DNA of 64,000 nt from Caenorhabditis elegans. Taxonomy: Eukaryota; Nematoda; Chromadorea; Rhabditida; Rhabditidae. The notes under the pieces are model-generated. The model had not been told where the DNA came from. It worked only from the letters and a program-made list of their open reading frames with translations, and did no database searches. The DNA is taken from NCBI RefSeq assembly GCF_000002985.6, contig NC_003284.9, positions 10,850,001 through 10,914,000 on the forward strand, in the 5' to 3' direction. A program made the position numbers and the translations under genes. Below, in pieces: positions 50,118 through 62,427 of the stretch (positions within the stretch are counted from its first letter, which is position 1; every line of letters begins with the position of its first letter).

Positions 50118-53100
50118 AAAAATATAATGATTTCTCTGAAACTGGCGAATAACCTAAAAGTAGAAAATTAATAGAAAAGAATGAAAACTGAATAGGGATG
50201 GAAATAGGATAAAAGTGAAGACAACAACACAAACAGTTGTGTGCACACACGGGACGCTACGACACATTGCGGACTTTGCCCTCTCCTTTGCACAAGAGGC
50301 TACGCGCATTCAATGCAAGAATGAGAGGGTGGCAATGAGGTGATACCTAGACAGAAAATATCTACTACATCTGAGAAAAGGTATATGAAATGATTTAAAA
50401 CCGTCGAAAACCAAAAATTGAACAAAAAGCTTTAAAATATGTCTAGAAACGGTAGAGGCAGAAAGATGGACATACGCTGTCTCTCAAAGATCGTCGGCCA
50501 GCAACGTGGTTGTGGTTGGGCAAAAAGTGGAGAATAGATTGTTCGCAGAAAAGATAAGGTACAAAGTATCGGAGGAGGTGAAGACAGGAAAAGTGCAAAC
50601 AGAAAGGGAACTGATAATAAATAAATGGCGGATTCGATCAGAGGCTACTTGTAAGGTTTTCCTAAAAAAACAAAGATAGGAATTCAAATTTCAGACTGCC
50701 GAGGGATCAGGAATATCAAAGATTTTGTTTTATATTCGTATTTTCAAATGCATGATCAGTTGGAATAAATGTTAATTTAAACAAAAAACTGGAACAGCGT
50801 ACTAGCCAAAAACATTAATTTCAAATTGGGAAACCCACGAGATTTCACATAAAAAAAGGAATTCGGCCTCTTAAAATAACTACTCCCATAATCACATATA
50901 AAATAAACTAAAGTAATATTGATAACAATTGGATGCAATCAAGCTCCGTGCATCCATGTCACATCAAAACAAGAGGGGCCAACGAGAGGAAAAAAGGTTG
51001 AGTTGGATGAAATTATCAGTAGGGGTAAACGAGGAAACAAGAAGGTTTTCTCTTCTTCTCTATGTTTCCCCGGGACATAGAGACAGACAACGATGGATCA
51101 ATGGAATTGTCAGAGGGAAAGACGAGAGAGAGAGGACCCATCTGCGTGTAGTGTGCAGCGTTGTTGTGTCCTTCTTGCATGCCGTTCCAACGTGAGACAC
51201 ACAACTCTATTTCCCTTTTTTCTTTGACTCTCTTCCCGCCAAACAGATAGGATGTTGAGTATGAAGAAGAAAATGAGCGTAGAGTTGGAAAACCAAAAGG
51301 CATTTTTTCGCTCTGGGTGAGAAAAAATGAGAGAGAATAGACAGAGTCTTGCATTGGATAAGTGGGTGGATAGAAAGACGTCATATTTCTTCGTTTGATT
51401 CAATTGGGTATTTACTGATCTTTGAAAAAGTATTACTGTCTGGCAATGTACATGTATAGATTAAAGTCTCTTAAAGTTTACATGTTTTCTTGAAATGTAA
51501 TGGATCAAAAATACACCACTCTTCAATTTCAGCCAGAGCAGGCACCAAAATCATCTCTACATCTACAAAGGTGACAACGTGGAACGTAACGTGGAAACGA
51601 AAACAAAAATGAAAACGTCGAAAACATGAAAACGTATAAATGAATACAAAGTTTTATTACTGAACTCAGCAGAACAGTTTTTTATTTTTATTTTAGAACG
51701 ACATTATACAACCACAGTAAAAACAGTGACTATAATAATTATTCTATAAAGAAAATTAACTTTGTTGAAAATTCTAAAATCTTATAAATACGGTTGATCA
51801 GTTACCATGTGTTTGTTACTATTTGTCAGACAGGTAAATTTTTTGAAAAACATAGCCACCAAAATAAAAACACGCAACAAAGTCTCACGTGGTCATTAAG
51901 CACCAAATTTGAAACTAGTCGCAGTAACATGGAAGGTTATCTTTCCAGTAAAACGTCATGCCACTAATGTTTGCTGCAGCTACGCAACTTGAATTCCATG
52001 TTCTTATCAGATAACACGTTGTATAGTCAAAAATCTAATGTGATGTCTGTATCATTGTGTTTGTCATGATCTTTTTGTATATTTTAAAAACCTATTTTCA
52101 ACTTTTAATGTGATTTTTGTAATTCTTGAAAAAAGACGACCGTCAAGCATTATGAGGGACAAAAATTCATCTACGAAACATTTACTAAAAATTTAACGTT
52201 TAAAAAATTATTTATACTCCAAACTAGGTATTTTCCTTGTTTATCCGAGAAAAAAACTAATAAGTACGTAATCCAAATAAGCATTTGGCAAAATTGAAGA
52301 TTTAATTAAACTGTCTGAAACGAGTAACTTATCGGAAACAGTCGTAAATTTCAAAAAACATTCAATTCTTTTAAACTGGGTGTCTTCATAAAGTTTGCAA
52401 AATATACGAACAACAGAGAAAATAAGGCAACAATCGGTGAATTCATAAAATAAATATATTATACTTTTTTTTGAAGTTTATGGTAAACTTTGATTATTTT
52501 CTATTATTATTTTCGATTGTTTCCCACTTTTTGTTATGCTCTGAATATTACAAGAAAAGTGAAATACATTTTGGTACGTGTGTATTTTATTTTGAAAGTA
52601 TATTGAAGTTTCTACAAAGAATTTTTTTACATTTTATATTAAAAAGATTTGAAATATTTCATATGGTTTTTGAACATTTTTTGATGTACAGCAACCACAT
52701 AAATTTCAATTTAGAAGTAAATTCTAACAATAAGAATACACGTTTTTACTATTGTCAAATACCTGAGTTCAATTTATTCTATTTTTTTCTCAAAATGATA
52801 TTATCCTATTCCATTCTCCAATGGTATCCTTTAAATGAGTGTAATCTCTCACCCGCAGTTTTCCGGACAATTAATTGTACTGTCCTTCCCGAAGACCAGC
52901 GCCAATGATAAAAAGATGACGTCTTGTTCACGGGAAGACACGATACTGAATGGGTCATCTTTATATCCAGGGAAAAGATTTAGGTCAACAGCAGCAGCCC
53001 GTTTGTCCTTGTAAATCCGATCGGGCTGACGGCGCCCAACGGCACTACTCACAGATTTCTTCACGTTCAGTTCTCCCTGTTTTGTACTTTTTGGATTCTA

Positions 53101-53280
53101 GTCTCGTTTTGATGTCTTGTTTGATTTAAACCGTGTTTGATAACTAAGTAAATAGGTGTAGTTTATTTCAAGGCCTTTGAAAAAGTCAATCAATTTGCAA
53201 TTTGAAAACCGCTTCGAACTTTTTAATCTTTTTAATCTATTCATTAACCTAAAAATTTCAACGCTTTCTTATTTCAGAAA
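50118..53280. other. Divergent region between suca-1 and acbp-3
   Basis: About 3.1 kb upstream of both genes. 50930-51400 is unusually purine-rich on the plus strand (GAGAGAGAGAGGACC near 51124). 52850-53080 is richer in G+C and ends close to the acbp-3 start. I see no exons I would defend. Confidence 0.4.
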
Positions 53281-54986
53281 ATGTCTCTTCAAGAAAAGTT
53301 CGACGCTGCTGTGGAAATCATCCAGAAACTTCCAAAAACAGGTACGTTGGACTTTGATTCGCTACAATGCTACAAACTATGCTATGATGTAGTTGATTCA
53401 AAGCTAAATTTACAATTTTTCTAGGACCAGTTGCCACCAGCAATGATCAGAAGCTTACCTTTTACTCTTTGTTCAAACAGGCTTCTATCGGAGATGTGAA
53501 CACCGATAGACCAGGAATTTTCTCCATCATCGAGAGAAAGAAGTGGTCAGTTTTTTTTTTCATTATTCCTTTGTCTGATTCGAAAAAGGGGAATTCTTTT
53601 TTTCTTATTTCATTGACAAATGAGTCATGACCGCGTGGCTAGCTAAACTGCATCAGAATTGCGTGAGTTATGTGTGTTGATTTTTTGACCGCAATATATA
53701 TTAACTTATCGCTATGCAACAAATGTCGGCGTTGTGTCTGCAAACGATGCAATTATCATTTTCTTCGAATATGGTGCCACAAAAAACGAGTAGGAACGGA
53801 TGATTGTGAAATTATCAATAAAAAGTTTTGAAGAAATGTAGAGTGTCGTTTCTGATCATTGGTCTCTTCAAAACCATAAACTATGTTTGAAATACCCCTT
53901 AAAAATAACACGAAGCCTGTATTAATGTTTTCACGTTTGTAGAAACATGGATTCAAAAAATAATTCCGTTCATGGGTACTTGTGTAGTTACTGTATCCCA
54001 CAATGTATGCAATGGATAAAATTCCAAAATGACCACAACGTAAATAACCATTTTAATGCTCAATTCATTTTTAGGTTTAGATTTTTCCTAAGTCTAAAAT
54101 TCAAAAAGAACTCATATTGTATTTTTGAAAAAAATTAAAAAGATTTTTTGGTGTACTGATATTACACAAGTACTCGTTCATGAATAAAAAGAACGAACCC
54201 ATCAAACATATGTGTTGGTGGAACATTATTTCAATGCTGGCGATAGTGAAGGTTTTATTCTAAAAGGCAATAATACAAAAAAGGCAATTTAAATACAAGT
54301 ATTATTTAAAATCAGAAAGTTTCAAAAGAACGAGTGATCGTATCTAATTATAACAGTCGTGATTTTGAAACATCCATAAAAAGGTAGTATATCTTGTAAT
54401 GTTTTCTATTTATTTCATTGGCTGGCGCTAAAAAAAAAGTTGTAAAAGTGTGGAGTGCTAAGATCGCAATTCTAAACAGACTGCTGGTATAATTTTTCAA
54501 ACACCGATTTTTAGTGCACTTTTAATAGTACACATTTCTAATAAAATGTACAATAGTAATTGAAAAAGTTAGATGGGTCAGTTCCAATAACTCAAAATAG
54601 TTTAACTACTTGTCTGAAAATGGTACGTTGCGACTATTGATGTTGAAGCCATGTAAAAATAACAATTAATTCCAACTGGCTCACAGTATTTACTGGCATT
54701 TTCCTGACCAACCCCAGTTAATCCGATTTCCAGGGACTCATGGAAAGAGCTCGAAGGAGTGTCTCAAGATGAAGCTAAAGAGCGTTATATCAAGGCTCTA
54801 AACGACATGTTTGACAAAATCGCCGAGGTATGTGAATGGGTCTTGTCGGCAAACGTTTGAAGTTTTTGTAGCAGAAACTAGTAGTTACGTTCAGAATTAC
54901 TTTGTTTTCAGGAACTTGATGTTGCCGCTTGGCTTGAACAAATTGACCCAGTCATCAAAACCAACCTCGCTCTCATTGGAAAGTAA
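53281..54986 (+). CDS. acbp-3: Acyl-CoA-binding protein
   Basis: Small cytosolic protein that binds long-chain acyl-CoA and hands it to lipid enzymes. Four exons checked for phase: 53281-53341, 53425-53545, 54734-54827 and 54912-54986, giving 116 residues. The ACBP core is clear: FYSLFKQASIGDVNTDRPG, then KKWDSWKELEGVSQDEAKER and YIKALNDMF, which carry the usual Tyr and Lys ligand contacts. Compared with the common 86-90 residue form it has about 25 extra C-terminal residues (ELDVAAWLEQ...LIGK). Intron 2 is 1188 bases, long for this neighbourhood. TTATTTCAG sits 3 bases before the ATG and probably takes a spliced leader. AATAAA at about 55060. Symbol by recall (F47B10.7). Confidence 0.93.
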
Positions 54987-55386
54987 ATCTTAATTATCAT
55001 AAACATTTTTTTTTCAAATTTCGAACAATATAATTATTTGTATTGCTTCTTGATACTAAATAAATATGAATTAATTTTGTAAATTGAATAACTCTATAGT
55101 TTTACTGTACATTGGAAGAATCTTGCATGAAAATGAAAACTATGAATTGCATTTGTAATAGTGAAATTTGAACATTGTATGTATACATAATTTTTATTGC
55201 AGTAGAGTTGAAACTGTGAATAAATTTTAAATCCACAATATAAAATAAAAATGAAAATCAGACGAGCACCCGAGAAGGAAATTAAATGAATTCGGAATAC
55301 ATAAGAGATCAACATAATGTTTGTGTGTAAGAGATAGTTCAATAGAAAGCACGAGGTTAAACATTTCAGATAAAACATTGCAAAGG

Positions 55387-58300
55387 TTATAAGCGTTCCT
55401 TTTTATCCATTTCCTCTCTCTTCTTGTCTTCCTGGTATGCAAAAAACTGAAAAGTGCGGTAGACAACATGCAAAAATATGCAATTTATGACTATAACAAA
55501 CGACATGGCAGCCATCACACCCAGTGTGACCAGGATTGCAGCTGAAAAATTTTGAAGTATAAATATTCACAAGTAGTATAATCGTTCTCACTGGTAACAC
55601 TTTCTCTTGATCGGAAGTGATACTCATCTGGATTTGATCGCAAAGCTTTAAGATTGTCGAGGATGTTCCTGTAAATATAGTTGTTTTTAGTTTGTTCCGA
55701 GTCTGTTAGTTCCCAAAACCTCGATACATCACTAGTTCCCTTCAACATGTGGTACACAAAAACCAGGAACAAAATTATCATGCCAAAGTTCCATATTACC
55801 TGCAACATAATTATACGTTTCATGAAAAAGAACGAAGCAAAAAATAAACATACATTGTAAAACAAGTACGGCTTCAGCAATCCCGAACGTTGCTTTGAGA
55901 CACCACAAAACAGAGTCAGCAGAGAAATGCAGTCGAATATAAGAAGGAACGCTTCGAGATATCCTGCAAAAAAGAAAAATAGAGAAAAGAATTATATGAA
56001 TGAATTACAAATTGGATTTTGAATAAATTTAGCAAAACAAGTATGCAAATAGTTGGTATAAACAAGAAATTGTGACGTGCTTACCGTTTAGACCGAGTTT
56101 TGAGATGCCCATAAAATATAGAACAAGGTTTATGATAAATCCTAAAAAGGCAAATACTGCAACTGCTCGGCACGCTTTCTGAAATGTTGTTGTTGTTTTT
56201 TAAACATTATATTTCAACTTTCTTTTATTATCTGCATCGTAGAAAAACTATTCAAATCACATTTATAGTCAACAATTTTTAAAAAAATTCACACATTTTT
56301 TTGCAGTCGCTTATTCTACTTTATCTGAAAACTGACTATCTGCTGAAACCAGTAAAAGGGAACACTTTATATGCGAGCTTACTTGAATATGACAAGAATT
56401 GCAGCAATAACTGTTGGGAGGAATGGGATCTTCCGTGAAACCCAGGCTCACGACAGTTTCCCGTTGCGGCGTTTTCATTATTCCGTTTCCGTTTCCGTTT
56501 TCATTTCCGTTTGCATCTGCAAACATAACAGTGTAATAGTAGAGATCACGATAGTAGATAATATTTCGGTCCTTGCTCATGAATGCTCAGAATGTGCCAA
56601 AAGTGAATGCACAACATCTTGGAAAGAAAAGATTCAATAACAGAAGTGTGCGTCCTAAACAATGTTGAAATTGAATCTTGACCACTTTTTACTAACTTTG
56701 AGAGGATAAATGTAAAAAAGAACTGAGCATTTTTTTATGTTTTTAAAATAGAAGTGTAGTAAAGAAAATCGACTTACAATGCGGAATCTTGATAATTGGA
56801 CAGTCAGGGTTATCTGATTCCAAAACAACTGAATACGGCTCAAAATTCATCAGACACAGGATGGCAGAAAATAAATCAAAAAATGAAGAAAATTTTGTAG
56901 AAGCTTCAACAACTCCGTGCACAGAATTATTTATTCTAGAATAGCGTGATAAAAACGATCGTTTTTGAGTTATCGGCAACCTTGAATATTCTAGTATCAG
57001 CAGATTTTCAATTTTACGCAGACAGACTTTTTATCCAAATTTTGATTTTTGAGGTGAGCAGTATATGGATATGCATGTGTGTTGTTTTGGGCACGTCTTG
57101 GATTTAGAAAAAAACATAAATCACTGCCATTCAAGCGCTTCGTCTTCTTTTTTACTCGGTTGAACACACCACAGGTGATCATTTAAACACAATTCGGTTT
57201 TGAAAAATTAAATATAATTTGAGAACTGTTGATGAAATGATGATTTTGTTGGGAATGATGATGAAATAAAAATCGAAGCCGTAAGTGCTTGAAAAATTTT
57301 TTTATTAAATATTTTCACAATTGATTTTACCATGTCCATTTGCCATAGTATTTTCAAAGCATACATATTTTAAATTTTTGGAAAAAATATTGGAGGCTTT
57401 GCGTTTCTCCCCGCATTTAATGCACCACCAATTGCTCCAATCGTGCTTTGAAAAGCTCATCTACCTTCGGCGCACTTTTCACGCCCTTATCAATGATAGG
57501 TGGCGCCTATTAACCGATATTTATGTGGTCCAATACGTCTTGCCTGGTGGTAGATCAGTTGGGGAGGAGATGTGTAATGACGAAAGAATGAGGATGGATA
57601 TTGAGGAAGAAAAGGTAGGTGAGAGGCAAATAAAAACAGGAGAAGAATCCATTTATCATTCGGAAGCCTTTTTGTTGATAAGAGTTTACACATTAGAGCT
57701 TGAAAATGAGTGATTATGATTGCGGAAAGTGAGAAAGAGATTGAGATTGTTGACTTCTGATAGTGATATTGATATCATCAGCCACAACAATTTAGAGTAG
57801 AGTGAAAGCATAGGGCATGCTACTGCTATAATTTAAGACTTTCCGCCAATTTCTTCAAATAAAAAGAAAAGAAGAAGGACCTCCCAACCGGAAAGTATCA
57901 GGTTACCTGGTGGTGGGAGTAGAACAACAAATGAAAAGAAGCAAAAAGAAATAGAAAACACTTGTGATAAAAACGACTTGTTTTGTGGTGGAGACAAATC
58001 CGCTAAAATGTGTTCAGTTTTACCACCGAGACAGATTAATGTGGATTGATGGTAATCTGATAAGTTACAAAGTTTCCATCTTTGATAAGCAGGTTAAAAA
58101 ACATTTTAATATTTAAAATGTTCACGTAATGTGGAAAAGTCTACGTTGATAGAGATAAATTACAAAAAAAGCTCACAAAGCTATATGGTTGTTCAACAGG
58201 AAATAACTTAACAGTGATGCTATCGGATTCTTGAAAGATACACTTCGAGGAACACATCCGAGTGATTTAAAAATACATCACTCTAGAAATTGTAGTCAGA

Positions 58301-60768
58301 AGAGTAAGCTACCTAGTAGTCATCCTTCTATTTATTTCTATCTCATTTGTATTACCTTTTAGAACGATGATGCCGGGAATCGAATGAATATTATATTTCT
58401 TCTTCATCAACAACTTGGGCATACTCGAAGAACGCTTCATGCCATTGTCATTGCGCATTCTTCTTTTCCAATTTATTCGATTCTTATATTTACTTTTTTC
58501 ACGTTTTCTTCTTTATTTTTATTTTTGAAAAAAACGAAGACGCCTATTATGGAATAGAACAGAATCAAAATAAAATTGTCAGTTCTTCTTTTTTCTCGAA
58601 CACACACACACGACGCAATTTCTTTGGAGAAACCTTGCGGCTTCAACACTTCGTGTGTGTGCCGAAAACAACAGTTGATCCGAAGATTTCTTTCATGGTG
58701 TCAATGAGATTTGGAAAAGGGTGTGCGTGCAAAGAAAGTAAGAGTTGAGATAGAATACGTTCGAGAAATTTAGGAATATAAGTTGCCTTTTAAATTTGTG
58801 AAACTCGATTGACACTTTACTTTTAACATGAGATTCCTTTGAAACACTTTGTTCCTATTTACTTGTGGAATGTATCAGAAAAAGAATTGATGGGGCGTAT
58901 GCTAGTTTAAAGTACGGAAAGAAATAATCTTATTTTTTGGTAAAAAATGAAAGTTTCAGTTCAGATTTCAAAGTTAGTTTATCTAGATTATTTCAACTAG
59001 AGAAACATTTTTATTTTCTATTTCATGAAAGTTTTATTTATTGTCTGATATTGTTTTGGAAATGTTTCTCGTTTTCAGTTTGAAAATTTTTTACTCTACA
59101 ATTTTTGAAGTGTATGCTTTTTTTTCAGGATTTACAAGCCGACGATTAAGAGGGAATCGGCATCTAGAATAACTTGTGAAATTTCAATATCAAGCAAAAG
59201 TTGTTAAATTATCATTTTAATTTTAATATAAACATGTTCCTTGAAATTGATTTATAACCAATCATAGATTCACGCCATTACCAGCCAAAACGTTCGCATA
59301 AATTAATAAAATATTTTTCAGTTCAAGTATTTTTGAATCTCATGTGATATATTCTGTCTTAGTCTTGATTGATAAACTAAATTATGATTGGCTTGTAGTG
59401 ATGCAAGGCTATTAGAGGCTGCACTACAAATAGAGAAAATGCAGTAACTATCTAACTTGTTGCAAAGTAAAAGCAATGTTTCTGAATATACGAGGAAAAA
59501 ATAAATAAATAAAAACTTCCCATTTCAGCACCAAATGTTTGAAAAATTTAAATCTAACTTTGAAGTAACAGTCACTTTGTTGTCTAATTGTATTTGTCAC
59601 TTGATTTCACACCCATTGAGTAATTATGTTTCCTGCTACTTTGGTCCTTAAGTTCTGCCAGACCCTGGACTCTAATTCAATGAATATCCACTTGTTAACC
59701 GCTAATCGACCCCGCAGATGACACAGCAGCGAAATGATCGATCATCGTTCGACAAGGACCCTTTACGTCGGCTTGTCTTGTCGGACGTGAAATCCTATGT
59801 TTGTTTTAAACCGAGATTCATACTTTAACATCCGTCACTGGTCCGATTAGAGAGTACAAATGGGAAAGGAGGGCAAATGAGAGATAGATGTTGCTATCAC
59901 ATGAAATGATTATTGGTTGGACATGCATGTGTGTGTGTGTTGTGTGGATAATAGTGATGAGTTCTAGGTTCACAAAAATTGTTGTATGGGCGAGAAATTG
60001 ATGAAATGTATCAGACAAATGCAATGAGGTCAGCTGCTTTTGAAGCAATCTTTTTGGATTTAAGAAGGAAGTTCGAAAAATAAATCTTGGAAGAACCAGA
60101 ATTTTTTTGTAGCAAATTAGAAAAGTGAAACCAAATGTTTTTCAAAATGTATCAAAGTTCAAATTTTCTACCAACTAGTATAAATAAATTTTGTTATTTT
60201 TAGAACTGGGCAGAGTAGTAAAAAAATTGGAGTTGATCGTCATAAAGAAAGTTACAAAATTGGAGAGTTTACACTAAATTATTACATAAATATCCATAAC
60301 GGTCAAGGAACTACGTAAAGCTAATGAACATACAAAAAATAAAAGGTGCTTGTGTATTATAACCCCATATTTGTAAAGTTTAACGTTCAGCCTTTAAAAG
60401 TGACATTCGTTTTAATTATTAGGCTCAAGAAACGATATTTTCCAAGCCTGATAATGACAATTCTATTCACGTTTCAAATAAGTTGACAAATAAAATAATT
60501 ACTGAAGTACCGAATAAAATGACTTACGTGATCGCAATGATGTTTGTCTCGGCTGTCTTGGAAGACGATTTGCCGTAGGCATTAATGTATTGCCGTATGT
60601 AACAGTTCTGGGAGGTGGCGTTGGCTTTGGTGCGGACACAATTTCTTTTGATATCCCATTTTCATCTTTAGATCTTTCAATTCGGATCGATGGAATCGAA
60701 TGACACTGTGCAATCGTTGGTGCTGGAGTTGGTGTCGGACATGGCGGTGTCCTCGCATTGCGCGCCAT
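55387..60768 (-). CDS. Four-TM (LAPTM-like) membrane protein with long first intron
   Basis: Six exons, phases all consistent: 60528-60768, 56383-56516, 56085-56178, 55854-55963, 55592-55799 and 55387-55541, giving 313 residues. The N-terminal 125 residues are soluble: Pro/Thr-rich (PPCPTPTPAPT, PKPTPPPR, possible SH3 ligands), then an Asn-Gly run (NGNENGNGNG). CCNSCHIQ stands just before the first membrane helix, reminiscent of the CC..CH motif of LAPTM proteins. Helices: AVAVFAFLGFIINLVLYF, FLLIFDCISLLTLFCG, NFGMIILFLVFVYHML and TAILVTLGVMAAMSFVIVIN. A charged loop lies between 3 and 4, and the tail is KKREEMDKKERL. A late-endosome or lysosome location is inferred from the LAPTM resemblance. 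The 4 kb join (phase 1) fits well, but alternative starts at 56580 or an exon at about 56780-56960 are possible. Confidence 0.65.
56517..60527 (-). other. Long first intron (about 4 kb)
   Basis: Contains no gene I can support. Notable spots are a plus-strand open frame at 57321-57713 without splice or start context, a perfect palindrome ATGATCGATCAT at 59734-59745, a repeat remnant at 59390-59455 and a TG-rich run near 59925. The length is unusual next to the 40-100 base introns around it and may hold enhancers. Confidence 0.45.
59390..59455. mobile_element. Remnant of the 39836-type repeat
   Basis: GTGATGCAAGGCTATTAGAG followed by GCTGCACTACAAATAGAG and AAAATGCAGTAAC resembles the internal text of the MITE at 39836-40135. 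No paired end is visible. Confidence 0.45.
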
Positions 60769-62427
60769 TTGAACTGAACAGATCTCTTCGGGTGGGTGTG
60801 GTCTCTTTGGCACAGACACACGGATATCAAGGAGGAGTGCGAATAAATGCCTCTACCACAGGCAGCTCAAACTAATTGTCTTACACCAACACAACTGCTG
60901 TCACTATCGGCGCTTTTCACTAAACGATGAGCACCTCGTTGGTGCTTGATACCAGGTACAAAATAAAAACAAAACTCTTTTTTGTTTGCTCTTTTTGCCC
61001 CTACGTCTCGTCTTCATGCCACCGGTGGTGGTCGCGAGAGGTGAGAAGTAAATGATTTATGAAATTTATGGTAATGGATAGGTCGGTCAAATCTTGCATC
61101 GTTTATACGTGCACTTACCTAGTCGCGTTTTGAGAGGAAAATATTGGATACTTTTTTCACAGAGCATGAGAGATTCAAGAGATTTGCACATATTATCATT
61201 GAACATTAACAGTTGTCGTTAAAAAAAGAATTAACAATGCACACCACAAATAAAGCGTTGTAATTTCAGGAAAATCAAATATTTAGCATGACTCAAAGCT
61301 TAACGGTCTGGAATTATTAAAAACGATACAGTAATTTGACTATGAGAACAGCTCAGCTGATCGAAGAAAAACAACTTTTATGAAAAAGAACGAAAACAAA
61401 ATTATTAGGATGAATTGATTGAAGTGAATAGCCGTTTTAAAACTCTCAACCAAACCTTTTTTTAATGATTAGCGGATTAGAGAAACGTTTTGACAATGTG
61501 GTGCATATTTAAATGATGACAGCAAAAGTAATACATATTTAAGTATGATATAAAGTCAAATTTTGGCGCTCAAAGTGAGAAAATATTGTGTTCCACGCAT
61601 TCGAGACCTATGCCTTCGTTCAGATTTTACGAGTTAATTTTTATTAGCCAACTGGATGCGGGGTTATAAAAATTTTCAAATTCTCCGCAGCTAGGTTTTA
61701 AAATTGATTTTGCCGTATTTCTAAAAAATTCAATGCCAAAAAATCACCAACAGAAATTTATCAGAAAATTCCATGGTTTAGATTTTTAAGTAGATGGTGA
61801 GTTTTGTGACTTTTCAAACAGTTTCTCAACCGTACTGTTCCAATTTAATTCCAGGCGATGCTAACACTTCTAAAAAAACATACAAAGTTAATTATAACTC
61901 GGTTATTATTTCAACCAAATATTATTATTAGTTCTAAAGAATAAACTGACTTTTGAAATCATCCTTGATTTTATGAATCCTACAACCTATACATATGTCT
62001 GTTATCAGCGGCTAAAATACCTTTTTTTTGTTGTAAACTTGACTTTTTATTTGTATATTAATAAGATTACTTATGAAAGAACTATTTCCCCAAATTTTGC
62101 TATACAATTTTACGGTTATACGGTAGTTTTGTGTGAGAAAAAAACCAATTCAGTTTAAATCCTTCAATTATTTATTGTATAACCATTATGAAATATTGGT
62201 ACAGTTGGGATATTTTTAAGTGTCTTTAAGTTGCAAAGGTAAAGAGGTGTAAACAATACAAATACAGAACACGCAAAAATGTACAGAAAACATGGTTGAG
62301 CCACATGAGATGAGATATACAGTTTGAAGTATTCAAAAAGTATGAAAAATCAATTTTCAGAAAATACAGGTTTTTGTCATACATTAATCAGCAGACGAAT
62401 TTAATAACTTGTTCAATTATAGGTTGT
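60769..62427. other. Intergenic, nothing recognised
   Basis: About 1.7 kb between two minus-strand genes, holding the upstream region of the four-TM gene. AT-rich, with no exon chain seen. Confidence 0.4.

Noticed and set aside
51016-51403. Minus-strand frames of 97 and 122 codons
   Set aside because: They arise from a long pyrimidine-rich stretch that gives Ser/Phe/Leu runs in two frames at once; low complexity rather than coding.
52471-52908. 145-codon plus-strand frame upstream of acbp-3
   Set aside because: Almost only Phe/Ile/Leu/Lys/Asn/Tyr from AT-rich DNA. A membrane protein is conceivable, but there are no splice sites or family pattern.
57321-57713. 130-codon plus-strand frame in the long intron
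   Set aside because: No clear start context, no domain, and an open frame also exists on the opposite strand. Kept only as a note.
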